Below are positions 45,891 through 55,184 of a stretch of 64,000 bases of DNA, piece by piece. Made by a program: the position numbers and the translations under genes. How positions within the stretch are numbered: the first letter of the stretch is position 1; every line of letters starts with the position of its first letter. The DNA lies in assembly GCA_964583615.1 (NCBI GenBank), contig CAZOWM010000003.1:43472-107471 (forward strand), read 5' to 3'. The notes beneath the pieces are model-generated. The model made no database searches, was not told where the DNA came from, and saw only the letters and a list, made by a program, of their open reading frames with translations. Origin of the DNA: CAZOWM01 sp964583615 (lineage in GTDB: Bacteria > Spirochaetota > B62-G9 > DRHN01).

Positions 45891-46816
45891 ATGTTTCGTC
45901 TCATTTCCGGAATATACCTCGGCTGGGGGCGAATGATGCTGCAAACGTGTTCGGTACGGGTGTTGCTTCAGGTGTGGTGAAGTACAGAATAGCGATCATT
46001 TTGACCGCTGTGTTTGTTGTCTCGGGCGCGCTCGTGCAGGGTTCTCGCGGCCTGCATACGATCGGCGCTCTCGCAGAAATGGACTTAAACACCGCATTCA
46101 TCGCCTCTCTTGCCGCCGCGCTCACGGTAAACATCCTCACCGTTCTTGCGATTCCGGTTTCCACTTCCCAGGCGATTGTCGGCGCGATCTGCGCTGTCGG
46201 CATCAGGGGAAGCGGTGTGCAGGTATCTGTACTCATCAAAGTGTTGGCAAGCTGGGTCATAAGCCCGATTGCTGCAGCATTCATCTCGTACGCGCTTTAC
46301 CGGATACTCGGATCACTGCTCGAGGGTCGAATATCAAATGTGCGTGTATGGTCGATCTTCATGAGAATCGGTTTCTACTGCGTTGGAATCTACGGCGCAT
46401 ACGCGCTCGGTGCGAATAATGTTGCGAATACGACCGGTGTGTTCCTCAGTGCGGGGATGCTCACTCCTGCGGCAGCAGCGCTCCTGGGAGGCGTTTCCAT
46501 CGGACTCGGCGTTTTAACCTACAGCAAAAAGGTGATGTACACCGTGGGGAAAAGAATTACCCGTATGAGCGAGTTCGCGGCACTGGTCGCCGTGCTCGGG
46601 CAGGATATAACTGTTCACATCTTTTCATGGGTCGGCGTGCCTGTTTCGACCTCGCAGGCAATCGTCGGCGCCGTTATCGGGGTGGGGTATGTAAAATCGA
46701 GCAGGGAGATAAACTTTGATATTGTTGGAAAAATTTTTCTCGGGTGGATATTCACTCCTACCGCATCATTTTTCATTGCCTATTTCGCCCTCCTCCTGTT
46801 TTCACGCTTCTTCTGA
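45891..46816 (+). pseudogene. PiT-family inorganic phosphate transporter with N-terminal frameshift
   Basis: An ATG at 45891, preceded by AAGGAA, opens with the family N-terminus MFRLISGIYLGW. The next base triplets lose the frame, and the rest of the protein (GANDAANVFGTGVASGVVKYR onward, about 295 residues with both PiT GANDxAN-type repeats) continues in another frame from 45926. Relatives read GW-x-LGANDAAN here, so seven nucleotides are missing, consistent with slippage between CTGGG repeats. Translation from a GTG at 45854 would give an open frame but a non-family N-terminus. It is either a recent pseudogene or a sequence error. Confidence 0.8.
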
Positions 46817-46848
46817 AGCCTTTCTCAAAATACACCTACCCACAGGTA

Positions 46849-47769
46849 ATGAGATGGATTAAATCAAATATATGTATTCTCGCATATCCTTATATACGCA
46901 GGCGTGCTGAAAGGGGAAAACCACTGGTTGTCGGGGTTCCCAAAGAAAGTTTTCCCGGAGAAACGAGGGTTGCCCTTGTGCCGTCCGGGGTGCAGACTCT
47001 CGTCTCAAAGGGTATTGATGTGGTTCTTGAGACAGGGTGCGGTGTGGCTGCGGGATACACCGACGAAGCATACAGAGAAAAGGGCGCAGAGTTCGTGAAG
47101 GTTCGCCGTGACCTGTTTCACGCGTCAAGTTTGGTTCTTCAGGTGCGGGGAGCGGGGGCAAATCCGCAGGGCGCGTGTTTCGATCTCGATCTGATGCGGA
47201 AAAACCAGATACTCATAGGACTGCTCGATCCTCTCCATGCTCCTCACTGCCTTCAAACCTTCGTGGAAATGGATCTCGGAAACGAGGACACGGAAGCGGA
47301 CGGCGGGTACGCCCGTGCGATGGATGAGGAGTTTTACAGAAAACAGCGCGAACTGCTTTCCCGCGAGATGGGGGACGCGGATGTGGTCATCACCACTGCT
47401 GCAGTGCCTGGTAAAAAGGCACCTGTGCTCATCACAGAGGAAATGGTGAAGCGAATGCAGAACGGTGCGGTGATCGTGGACCTGGCCGCAGAACACGGGG
47501 GGAACTGTGAGCTCACGAAGCCTGTAAAAGAAATTGTGTTCGAAGGGGTGAAGATTGTCGGACCGGTAAACCTTCCCGCCACTGTTCCCTATCATGCAAG
47601 CCAGCTGTACTCAAAGAACATCACCACATTTCTGACTTCTCTGATCAGGGACGGTAAGATCGATCTTGACAGTGACGATGAAATCATGAAAGCCACGCTC
47701 GTCTCCAGAGACGGAGTCATTGTCCACGAAGATTTAAAAAAGAGTGTTGGGAAAAAAAATCATGGATAA
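46849..47769 (+). pseudogene. pntA: NAD(P) transhydrogenase alpha subunit (PntAA) lacking its NAD-binding core
   Basis: The N-terminus (VVGVPKESFPGETRVALVP) and C-terminus (DADVVITTAAVPGKKAPVLI, VDLAAEHGGNCELTKP, SQLYSKNITTFL) are typical PntA. Between LLDPLHAPHCLQT and FVEMDLGNEDTEADGGYA about 100 residues are missing. In relatives that stretch holds the RAQSxD motif and the GxGxxG dinucleotide-binding fold, so the product could not bind NAD(H). The deletion (junction about 47255-47265) is in frame. The start is uncertain: ATG 46849, or a CTG at 46924 behind AAAGGGG. Confidence 0.8.
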
Positions 47770-48070
47770 CTTTACTCTTATACTTATGATATTCGTACTC
47801 GCCCTATTCGTCGGTTTCGAGATCATTACCAAGGTACCTCCCATACTTCACACTCCCCTCATGTCCGGCTCCAACGTAATATCTGGGATCACGCTTGTGG
47901 GCGCAATTCTTTCAGCGGGCACCCAGAGGACCACCCTGACGATGATTCTCGGGTTCATGGCAGTGGTGTTTGCAACCGTCAACGCGGTGTGGGCAGTTTC
48001 GTTGCCTTTGCAAAGCTTCAGGGCATCATCACAGAGAAATCCGTGCGCTTCTGGGGAGACCAGTTCGTGA
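47762..48070 (+). pseudogene. Transhydrogenase membrane segment PntAB, truncated at its C-terminus
   Basis: MDNFTLILMIFVLALFVGFE, TPLMSGSNVISGITLVGAIL and LGFMAVVFATVNAV are standard for the three-helix second alpha subunit. The last expected segment (VTDRML-type tail) is absent; after ATVNAV the sequence jumps, out of frame, into the middle of PntB (about 47985-47995), giving an unrelated tail to 48070. The ATG overlaps the end of pntAA by 8 nt, the normal tight spacing. Confidence 0.78.
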
Positions 48071-48810
48071 AGTTCTTCTTCCTCTGTGTTTCGGTCCTGC
48101 TCGGCGTGCTTCTCACCGTTCCTATCGGGGGAGCGGACATGCCCGTTGTTATCGCGCTGTTGAACTCCTATTCAGGCCTTACTGCAGCCGGAACCGGATT
48201 CGTTCTTTCCAATACGGTGCTCATCGGAGGCATCGGAAAAATAACGGAAATCACCCTTCCGGACGACGTTTACGGAGAAAAAGTGAAAAGCACCTCGTCA
48301 GAAGAGGTGGCGATGCTTCTCAAGGCGGCCAGAAGAGTCGTATTTATTCCGGGATACGGCATGGCGATCGCACGTGCTCACCACGCAGTACACGTGCTCT
48401 TTCAGGCACTGATCAATGATGGCATTGAGGTTGAATTCGGAATACATCCGGTTGCGGGACGTATGCCGGGTCACATGAATGTGCTGCTCGCTGAGGAGAA
48501 CATCCCCTATGACAGGCTGAAAGAAATGGATGTCATCAACTCAACCCTCGAGCAGACCGATGTTGCCATTGTGGTGGGCGCAAACGACGTGGTGAATCCT
48601 CTCGCCCGCGAGGATTCAGGAACTCCGATCTCTGGAATGCCGATCATCGAGGCAGACAAAGCGCATACAGTCGTTGTGATCAAGCGAAGCCTGAGCCACG
48701 GTTTTTCTGGAATCCCCAACCCTCTCTTTGCTGCTGAAAACACGCTCATGCTCTTCGGTGACGGGCAGAAAATGATTCAAGAGCTCATCGACGCCTACAA
48801 GGAAGCATGA
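47989..48810 (+). pseudogene. pntB: NAD(P) transhydrogenase beta subunit (PntB), N-terminus and an internal segment deleted
   Basis: About 273 residues remain of the usual ~460. The first ~120 residues (several membrane helices) are gone; the fragment begins GSFVAFAKLQG. A second gap of about 35 residues lies after GFVLSNTVLI (about 48220-48232), where relatives carry the IAGALVGASG and CKAMNRSL segments. The NADP-binding domain is preserved (VVFIPGYGMAIARAHHAV, HPVAGRMPGHMNVLLAEENI, VIVGANDVVNP-like, GFSGIPNPLF). Proton pumping should be abolished. Confidence 0.8.
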
Positions 48811-49079
48811 TCAATGTGATGTTCGGTTACTACGAAGATCCACAACTTACCAAGAAATCATTCCGTAAAAGCTATTTCATGACAGGAGACAATGGCTCCG
48901 GAGATGCATTTTTATTTTTTCAGGTGATGAGGCCGTGTCTGCGAGAAGAATATACACACAGCAGTGCAGTCTATGAGTCAATGGTAGCGGAATTGATCGG
49001 TCGTTTCCCCTCAAAAAAGGTGGAGACGCACCGCTTCATGCTGCACACAGACGGAAAAAGCATTGGAACAATCTTTTGA
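48807..49079 (+). CDS. Hypothetical short frame after pntB
   Basis: A 90-codon frame whose ATG overlaps the pntB stop (ATGA) with AAGGA just upstream. I recognise no family. Its last third is antisense to the end of the methyltransferase-like gene at 48971-49573, so it is probably either shorter or not real. It is listed because it fills an otherwise empty 160-nt gap. Confidence 0.22.
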   Translation: MINVMFGYYEDPQLTKKSFRKSYFMTGDNGSGDAFLFFQVMRPCLREEYTHSSAVYESMVAELIGRFPSKKVETHRFMLHTDGKSIGTIF

Positions 49080-49573
49080 TACTCTCTGTAGCTATCACCG
49101 AATATCTTTGTGAAATAGTATTTTTCCTGTATCACGACATAAACAACATCCATTGACACAAGCACTGGGAAAATGAAAAAAAGTTTCCGTGAACCGGTAA
49201 TAAGCAGCATACCAGCGATAAAAAAAGAAAGCCAGAGTACACCCGGATGGCGTACGAGCGCGTAGGTTCCCGTGGTGACAAGCACGCCGTCTGTTCCCGC
49301 CTCCATATAGGTCTTTTTGAAAGGAATTTCAAAAAAAAGGCTGTACATGAGCAGAAGAAAAAAAACGGGTGCAAGAATCCAGCCGACAATGTGCGCGAAA
49401 AAAGGCAAATGAAAATATTCAGAGGTGAAACACGATATGAAGATAGAAAAACAGATCAGCGCGTTCCCCGCCACAAATATGGCCTGCTTGAGAAACCTGA
49501 CTTTTTTCAGGCTCACCTTCTCGAAAAAAAAGAGTATGCAAAAACCGAGCACAGCAAAGACTATACAGTACAT
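48971..49573 (-). CDS. Isoprenylcysteine carboxyl methyltransferase-like (ICMT/PEMT) membrane protein
   Basis: 200 residues, about five hydrophobic segments, then the family motif TTGTYALVRHPGVLWLSFF and the C-terminal EKYYFTKIFGDSYREYQK (conserved Glu and RxYxK-type end). These small membrane enzymes methylate lipids or prenyl thiols with SAM; the bacterial substrates are mostly unknown. The tail after MLFPSV is longer than usual by about 25 residues. It converges on the decayed pnt genes. Confidence 0.85.
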   Translation of the reverse strand: MYCIVFAVLGFCILFFFEKVSLKKVRFLKQAIFVAGNALICFSIFISCFTSEYFHLPFFAHIVGWILAPVFFLLLMYSLFFEIPFKKTYMEAGTDGVLVTTGTYALVRHPGVLWLSFFIAGMLLITGSRKLFFIFPVLVSMDVVYVVIQEKYYFTKIFGDSYREYQKIVPMLFPSVCSMKRCVSTFFEGKRPINSATIDS

Positions 49574-49726
49574 GTGTCCGCCTGTAGTGAGCCTTTTGTC
49601 TCCCCTCCCCCATTACACCAGTATACTCCTTTTTTTTATGCTATCCATCGAGACACTGGTATTTTTTCAATACACGTTCACCGCCGAGCATCCGCCGGCT
49701 GACTCAATTATAGTAAACATCCCTCA

Positions 49727-50188
49727 CTATTCATTATTTCTGCCGCCGCCCGGAACCACCATGAGAATGGGGATAGAAGAGTGCACAAGCACTCTGTGAG
49801 CAACACTGCCGAAGACCCATTGCTGGAATCCGGACTTTCCGTGCGTGCTCATGGTAATCAGGTCTACCTTTTCATCCTTGGCGACTTCCAGAATCTTTTC
49901 TGCCGGCTGGCCATCAACCACAAGCTTTGTTTCAACAGGTATATCGTCTTTCCTCAGTTCAGCTGCTACCTTCTCAAGGTATTGCCTCGCATCGATTTCA
50001 CGTTTTTCCTCAGCCTCACGGACGCGTTCCGCGCCGATAAAATCTTTTACATCCATTATGAGTGGTTCCAATACCCTCAATAGGATCACTTTCTCGACTG
50101 TGCGCCCTTTTGCTATTGTTCTCGCATGCTCGAGTGCACTTTCAGAGAATGTTGAACCATCCAGAGGTACCAATAATTTTTTATACAT
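49727..50188 (-). CDS. Universal stress protein, UspA family
   Basis: 153 residues. Start MYKKLLVPLDGSTFSESAL and the ATP-binding motif MSTHGKSGFQQWVFGSVAHR (G-x2-G-x9-GS) are intact, so an ATP-binding type. It lies 43 nt after dctM on the same strand; Usp genes often sit next to TRAP transporters, where they have been found bound to TRAP components in other organisms. A tight operon is plausible. Confidence 0.95.
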   Translation of the reverse strand: MYKKLLVPLDGSTFSESALEHARTIAKGRTVEKVILLRVLEPLIMDVKDFIGAERVREAEEKREIDARQYLEKVAAELRKDDIPVETKLVVDGQPAEKILEVAKDEKVDLITMSTHGKSGFQQWVFGSVAHRVLVHSSIPILMVVPGGGRNNE

Positions 50189-50231
50189 CCTCAGCCTCCC
50201 AGCTTCCCGTAAGCTTACATATAAAGAGTAG

Positions 50232-51551
50232 TCATTTCCCGTAGTATAAACTGGGCAACCACAGGGCTATTTTCGGAAACATCATGACAACGACCAACCC
50301 GATAACCATCACGATCACGAAGGGGACGATCGATCGGTAGATGTCAGACAGCGTAATCTCTTTGGGAGACATGGCCCGCATAAGAAACAGGTTATAACCG
50401 AAGGGAGGCGTCAAATACGCTATCTGACATGTTATCGTGTAGAGAACCCCGTACCAGATCGGGTCGAAACCCAGCTCGATCACCAGCGGGACATACAGCG
50501 GAGCTACAATGATGAGCATGGCCGTATCGTCCAGAAACGTGCCCATCAAAAGGTAGGACAACTGCATCATGATGATGATTCCCCACGGACCGAACCCGTA
50601 CTCGAGAAATAACCCCTTTATCGCATGTACCGCACCCAGACCGTCAAAGATGGCGCCAAAGGCGAGCGCGGCAAGAATAACCCACATAAACATGCAACTC
50701 ACGCTCAGCGTATCGCGCAGTACCTCGACCATTCCCTTCCGCGTTAAACGCTTGTTGAAAACGGCTGCTAACGTCGTTACTGTCGCACCGACCGCTGAGG
50801 CCTCGACCAGACTGGTTATCCCAAGAAAGAACAGGCCCGACATCATGAAAATAATGAACAGCGGAACTATTCCCGACCTGAGCAGCAGAAGCTTTTTTTT
50901 CAATGGGATCCGCCGCTCTTCCTTGCTCAACGCCGGCCCCAAGTGCGGCTGAATCAAGCATCGACCGAGTATATACAAGATGAACAGGCCGGCCAGCATG
51001 AGGCCTGGAAAAACACCTGCGAGCCATAACCGGCCGATCGGCTGCCTGGCTATCATCCCGTACAGAACAAGAACGACGCTTGGCGGTATCATGATGCCGA
51101 GGGAGCTACCTGCCTGGATCACTCCGGTCAGCATTATCTTGTCGTACTTTCGCTTCAGCATTTCGGGTAACGCAAGAGTTGCCCCTATTGCCATGCCTGC
51201 TACGCTCAACCCGTTCATAGCAGCGATTATGGACATCAGGCCAATAGTTCCAATGGCCAAGCCGCCGTTGATCGGGCCCATCCATACATGAAACATGGTG
51301 TAGAGGTCATCAGCGATCCCCGACTTGGAAAACATATACCCCATATAAATGAACATCGGCAGTGTGAGGAGCGGATACCAGTTGAGCAGATTGAAGCTTG
51401 CATGAAACGCTAACCCTGCGCCGCCCTTCCCCCATAAAATGAGGGCAAATGCACTGGCTACACCCCCGATAACCGCGAATATGTGGCGCCCGGTTAGAAG
51501 CATGGCGAGCATTGAAGCAAACATCAGAACAGCTACGAGCTCAAAGTTCAT
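50232..51551 (-). CDS. dctM: TRAP transporter large permease (DctM)
   Basis: 439 residues, about twelve helices. Signatures are LLTGRHIFAVIGGVASAFAL, LLTLPMFIYMGYMFSKSGIA, QAGSSLGIMIPPSVVLVLYG and AYLTPPFGYNLFLMRAMSP. It uses the sodium gradient to move organic anions delivered by DctP. The start overlaps the dctQ stop by 4 nt (translational coupling). Confidence 0.96.
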   Translation of the reverse strand: MNFELVAVLMFASMLAMLLTGRHIFAVIGGVASAFALILWGKGGAGLAFHASFNLLNWYPLLTLPMFIYMGYMFSKSGIADDLYTMFHVWMGPINGGLAIGTIGLMSIIAAMNGLSVAGMAIGATLALPEMLKRKYDKIMLTGVIQAGSSLGIMIPPSVVLVLYGMIARQPIGRLWLAGVFPGLMLAGLFILYILGRCLIQPHLGPALSKEERRIPLKKKLLLLRSGIVPLFIIFMMSGLFFLGITSLVEASAVGATVTTLAAVFNKRLTRKGMVEVLRDTLSVSCMFMWVILAALAFGAIFDGLGAVHAIKGLFLEYGFGPWGIIIMMQLSYLLMGTFLDDTAMLIIVAPLYVPLVIELGFDPIWYGVLYTITCQIAYLTPPFGYNLFLMRAMSPKEITLSDIYRSIVPFVIVMVIGLVVVMMFPKIALWLPSLYYGK

Positions 51552-52090
51552 TTTGACTCCTCCACTTCTATCTCCTCCTTTGGTATATCTTCCCCGCGCG
51601 CCCTTGCAAGATCCTTGAAGAACTCAGCTATGGCCTGCAACATCATCATTACGATTCCGATTGTCATGATGATCTTGATTGGATACAAAACCGGTGACCA
51701 CGCGGAATACGACACCTGCTTGTATTCTATCGCATATGTGATTCCTTTGTAGGCACCGTGCAGGAGTATCACGAGGTAGAAGGCAAGAATAGAAAAGGTA
51801 ATGACGTCCATAGTTGCTTTTCTCTTCGGAGACCACTTGTGATAGAATATATCCATTCTTACCTGCCCCTCGATAAGGTAGGAGTAGGCACCGCCGAGCG
51901 TGTAGTAGGCGGCCATAACGAACTGAGAAAATTCCACAGCCCATATGTGGGGCTTGTTGAAAATGGTTCTCGATATTGACTCATAGAGGAGAATCCCCAT
52001 CATGCCGAAAACCATAAACATTACAAGTTTGCCGGTTGCCCGGCTCGTTGAATCTATAGCGTGCACATAGGCTTTTACTGCATTTTTCAC
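51548..52090 (-). CDS. dctQ: TRAP transporter small permease (DctQ)
   Basis: 180 residues with four helices and the DctQ-type pattern IWAVEFSQFVMAAYYTLGGA. It forms the membrane complex with DctM. A Glu-rich tail (EDIPKEEIEVEESK) follows helix 4. It is separated from dctP by 246 nt that hold a strong stem-loop. Confidence 0.94.
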   Translation of the reverse strand: MKNAVKAYVHAIDSTSRATGKLVMFMVFGMMGILLYESISRTIFNKPHIWAVEFSQFVMAAYYTLGGAYSYLIEGQVRMDIFYHKWSPKRKATMDVITFSILAFYLVILLHGAYKGITYAIEYKQVSYSAWSPVLYPIKIIMTIGIVMMMLQAIAEFFKDLARARGEDIPKEEIEVEESK

Positions 52091-52250
52091 TTCTGTTCAT
52101 CCCCTCATTTGAATTTAAGAACATAGCGTAAATTGTTAATACGGAAATTACACACCTCTTTGCTCATAAAAACAATAATGAACCGATAAACCTCCACGAT
52201 GAACACCGTAAAAAAAAGGGAAACCCTTCGTGTCCACCGGTCTGTCAGAA

Positions 52251-52293
52251 TTACCGTTCCTGGTCTTGGCCTTGAGCCGGTCAGGAACGGTAA
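52251..52293 (-). promoter_or_regulatory. Intercistronic stem-loop between dctP and dctQM
   Basis: A perfect 12-bp inverted repeat (TTACCGTTCCTG at 52251-52262, complement at 52282-52293) encloses a 19-nt loop. No T-run follows on the minus strand. The position between a binding-protein gene and its permease genes fits a partial terminator or 3'-end stabiliser that keeps DctP more abundant than the permeases. The symmetry could also suit a DNA-binding regulator. Confidence 0.65.
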
Positions 52294-52336
52294 AAATTCA
52301 CTGAGTAACTACACTCTCATTGTCATGCCGCGCTCA

Positions 52337-53428
52337 TCAGTACCGGTAGGGAGGGCCGGCTTCTTTCATGATGTTTACGTACTCCTTGAGTATCTTCACA
52401 ATCCTGGCATTCCTCTCGCCCGTGGCAGCAATCTCGTCCCAGAACTTCATCGCCTCTTCTTCAATCACCTGCCACTCTTTGTCTGGAATGGAAGTGAGCT
52501 CCATCTTTCCTCCCTGCGTGCGGTAGTGAGCTTCTCCCCACCAGTACCAGTGCAGCCGGTAATAGTGTGAGTCGTTTATTGCCAGCCGGTACATTGCCTG
52601 CAGGTTTTCAGGCAGCGCCTCCCACGCTTCGGTGTTCACAAACCAGCCACCTGACCATGCACCGGATACAGGGTTTGTGAGATAGTAGTCGCATACATCG
52701 GCCCACCCGACCGTATAATCCTCGGTGATACCGGACCACGCGACTCCGTCAAGCACGCCCGTTTGAATAGCCATCTCAACATCCTCGTACGGGAGCACCT
52801 GCGGGATAACGCCGAACCTTTGCATAAACTTACCAATGGTCGGGAACATATACATTCTCATTCCCTCGAAGTCTTTGATGGACCGAATCGGCTTGGTGCT
52901 GGCAAAGTTGCACGGGTCCCAGCTCCCCTGGCTTAGCCAGGTGACGCCTTCCACCTCTGCGTAGGCTTCCTCCCAAATTTCATTCAGACCGTACCATTCC
53001 CAAAGAACATTGACATCCAGCCCGTAGCGTGCGGCAAGGGGAAAGTACGCACCGAATACAGAACAATCCACAGGTGCCTGCATTGAGTCATCGTCACTCA
53101 CCGCTGCGTCAACAGTTCCCTCCTGTAATGCGCGAAACAGCTCACCGTGTGGAACAAGCTCGTCGGCAGTGTACACGTCAATGACCATCTGTCCTTCCGC
53201 TGCTTTGTTAAACTGTTGTATCGCGTTGAGACATACATGCTCATTCAGGGCAGGACCTGCATACGACTGAAGCCTCCACCTGATGATTTCTCCCCCCTTC
53301 GCCACTGTTTCTTCTTTCGTGGTTTCTGCTGATTTTTTTTGACAGCCGCTCATTATGAGTATACCTGCTGCCAGCACTGCAACCAAACGTACACAGATCA
53401 ATAATTTCCCCACATTTTTTTTCTTCAC
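52337..53428 (-). CDS. dctP: TRAP transporter substrate-binding lipoprotein (DctP family)
   Basis: 363 residues. The N-terminus is a lipoprotein signal with lipobox ILIMSGC, so it is lipid-anchored. Family features are WRLQSYAGPALNEHVCLNAI, DVYTADELVPHGELFRALQEG and the segment GVAWSGITEDYTVGWADVCDYY. It resembles TRAP proteins for 2-oxo or hydroxy carboxylates. It has its own promoter and is followed by the stem-loop before dctQ. Confidence 0.93.
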   Translation of the reverse strand: MKKKNVGKLLICVRLVAVLAAGILIMSGCQKKSAETTKEETVAKGGEIIRWRLQSYAGPALNEHVCLNAIQQFNKAAEGQMVIDVYTADELVPHGELFRALQEGTVDAAVSDDDSMQAPVDCSVFGAYFPLAARYGLDVNVLWEWYGLNEIWEEAYAEVEGVTWLSQGSWDPCNFASTKPIRSIKDFEGMRMYMFPTIGKFMQRFGVIPQVLPYEDVEMAIQTGVLDGVAWSGITEDYTVGWADVCDYYLTNPVSGAWSGGWFVNTEAWEALPENLQAMYRLAINDSHYYRLHWYWWGEAHYRTQGGKMELTSIPDKEWQVIEEEAMKFWDEIAATGERNARIVKILKEYVNIMKEAGPPYRY

Positions 53429-53455
53429 TTCAAACCTCCTAAAATTTTTTTTTAC

Positions 53456-53484
53456 ACTATATGCGGCATCAGAGCAATAGTAAA
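53456..53484 (-). promoter_or_regulatory. Promoter for dctP
   Basis: On the minus strand TTTACT (53484-53479) and TATAGT (53461-53456) are spaced exactly 17 nt, about 30 nt upstream of the dctP ATG. An AGGAGG-type ribosome-binding site lies between. Confidence 0.55.
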
Positions 53485-53765
53485 CAAAATACTATTTGAA
53501 ACCTGATATGATCTTTAACTTATTTTTTGAAGAAATCATGGAGTAGATAGCCAAATTTATTCGTCAAAATAATAACCATTTTTACCAATTTATTCTTCAC
53601 CTGTCAAGAATTAATTCAAAAAAAATACAAAGAAAATACATATTCTTTATGGCTTTACGCTTCTTATATGACATCACACTGTGCATGTATGAAAATGTGT
53701 GTGCTTTTTTCTGAAAAACATTGGAACCAGCGTCCGCTTCTTTTAAAAAACCTGAAGGCTCATGA
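53485..53765. other. AT-rich intergenic region, no gene seen
   Basis: A 281-nt AT-rich gap between the dctP promoter and the metallophosphoesterase gene. A 68-codon frame on the minus strand (53597-53803) has no ribosome-binding site and overlaps the 3' end of the phosphoesterase gene. I see no protein remnant or strong hairpin here. Confidence 0.5.
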
Positions 53766-54359
53766 TCACGTGTCGAGAGTAAAATCATAATACCCCAGGA
53801 CATTTATCACCCTCACCCCGTCGACCACAGTCTCTCTGTCGTTTCTGGAGTATACTTCGTGATTGTGGCCATGAAGAAAGACAGCCGGATTGAGTTTTTC
53901 TATGATTGTATGAAAGGAAAAAAATCCTGTGTGGCACTGATCCGTGAGGTCATGGATCCCCCGCGGTGGTGCGTGAGAGATAAATATGTCGAGTCCGCAA
54001 AATTTGTGTGCCGAACGAATGAGTTTCTTCACCTTTCTGCTCATCTGCTTTTCTGTAAATTGCATATCCTTCCCGTTGTACCACATGCTCCCGCCGAGCC
54101 CGCCCACGCGTACCCCTTTAACATTGACAACCCTGCCATCGATGGAATCACAGCCCTGGGGGGGATGCCTTTCGAAGGACTCGTCGTGATTGCCCGGTAC
54201 GTAGAGGAGCGGCGCATGGATCATGGTCACGAGAAATGAAAGATACGCGGCGTCGAGATCTCCGCAGGAGAGCACGAGGTCTATATCAGCCCAGCGGTTT
54301 TTGTCAAAATAATCATAGAGAGCACGATGCCGCTTGTCTGCAACAGCAAGTATACGCAT
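53766..54359 (-). CDS. Calcineurin-like metallophosphoesterase
   Basis: 197 residues with the metallophosphoesterase motifs LSCGDLD, YVPGNHDE, FISHAPP and FLHGHNH. The usual first motif (DxH) is altered: the N-terminus reads ILAVADKRHRALYD. The fold resembles small Ser/Thr phosphatase or nucleotide phosphodiesterase proteins; the substrate is unknown. It lies 15 nt after the ParB-like gene and probably forms an operon with it and the ferritin-like gene. Confidence 0.9.
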   Translation of the reverse strand: MRILAVADKRHRALYDYFDKNRWADIDLVLSCGDLDAAYLSFLVTMIHAPLLYVPGNHDESFERHPPQGCDSIDGRVVNVKGVRVGGLGGSMWYNGKDMQFTEKQMSRKVKKLIRSAHKFCGLDIFISHAPPRGIHDLTDQCHTGFFSFHTIIEKLNPAVFLHGHNHEVYSRNDRETVVDGVRVINVLGYYDFTLDT

Positions 54360-54374
54360 ACAGATACTCCCGTT

Positions 54375-55184
54375 TTACAGCTCAGACATTTTTCTCACTC
54401 CCGGAAGGGCCAGCCTGTTGAGCACTCTGAAAGGAAAACCTCGAAACACACGACGCTCCGGGATTCTGTGGACAAACATAAACCCGGAGATGAGCGTTTG
54501 AAAACTGATACCCTGCACACCGGAAAGGTTCTTTTCGCTGCACCGCACTTCGATAAAATCGCGATAGAAACCCACGATGAAAACGAATATGTCCCCCTCA
54601 GAGAGGCCCGGGTAAAAGGACCGTATTTCCGACCTGCCGATCTGAGCGCAAAACGGCAGATAACATGAAGAATACCACTGCTTTGCTCTCTCTGCCTTGC
54701 TTTTTCCAGCAGAAGACTCGATCTCCTCGAGAAGAAGCCTGTACCCGATTTCTGACGTGAGGCGTATGCTCTTCAAACCCGTCTCGCCCTCAAATCTCCT
54801 CCGATAGAGGGCTCCGGACAGCATTTCTTTTTCGCTCCCGTGGATGAACTCTTTCACGTTCGCATCGATGAACTCCATTTCAAGAGCCTTTGCCGCGGCA
54901 ACGCGCCTGTTCCCCTCAACCACGTAGTATTTCCCCTTGTAGAAGTTCACATCAATAGGAGGAAAAAACTCATACCTTCCGGCTGCATCCCTGATACGGT
55001 TCCACCTGCTTCGCTCTCCCATGTCTTTTCGCGTGATATACCGGAAAGACTGGTCCAGCTCTCCGCATTTGTCCAAAGTCCCGACAACCTTGCTCACTTC
55101 GATAACGCGAAGCCCTGCGTCGAGTAGGGTATAGGGTTTTTTCTTGTCAAAAACATCCTGAAAGCATTCGGCGAGTCGTTTCAC
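54375..55184 (-). CDS. ParB-like (ParBc fold) domain protein
   Basis: About 269 residues. The N-terminal part has the ParBc-type pattern PPIDVNFYKGKYYVVEGNRRVAAAK, with the conserved GNRR loop. The remainder is not recognisable. The start is the GTG at 55184: it overlaps the ferritin-like stop (GTGA) and has GGGG 8 nt upstream, while longer readings run through that neighbour. ParB-fold proteins include DNA-binding CTPases, nucleases, sulfiredoxins and serine kinases; no parA is near, so a partition role is unlikely. Confidence 0.75.
   Translation of the reverse strand: MKRLAECFQDVFDKKKPYTLLDAGLRVIEVSKVVGTLDKCGELDQSFRYITRKDMGERSRWNRIRDAAGRYEFFPPIDVNFYKGKYYVVEGNRRVAAAKALEMEFIDANVKEFIHGSEKEMLSGALYRRRFEGETGLKSIRLTSEIGYRLLLEEIESSAGKSKAERAKQWYSSCYLPFCAQIGRSEIRSFYPGLSEGDIFVFIVGFYRDFIEVRCSEKNLSGVQGISFQTLISGFMFVHRIPERRVFRGFPFRVLNRLALPGVRKMSEL

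Noticed and set aside
53597..53803. 68-codon frame in the AT-rich gap before dctP
   Set aside because: No ribosome-binding site, low-complexity composition, and it overlaps the 3' end of the phosphoesterase gene.
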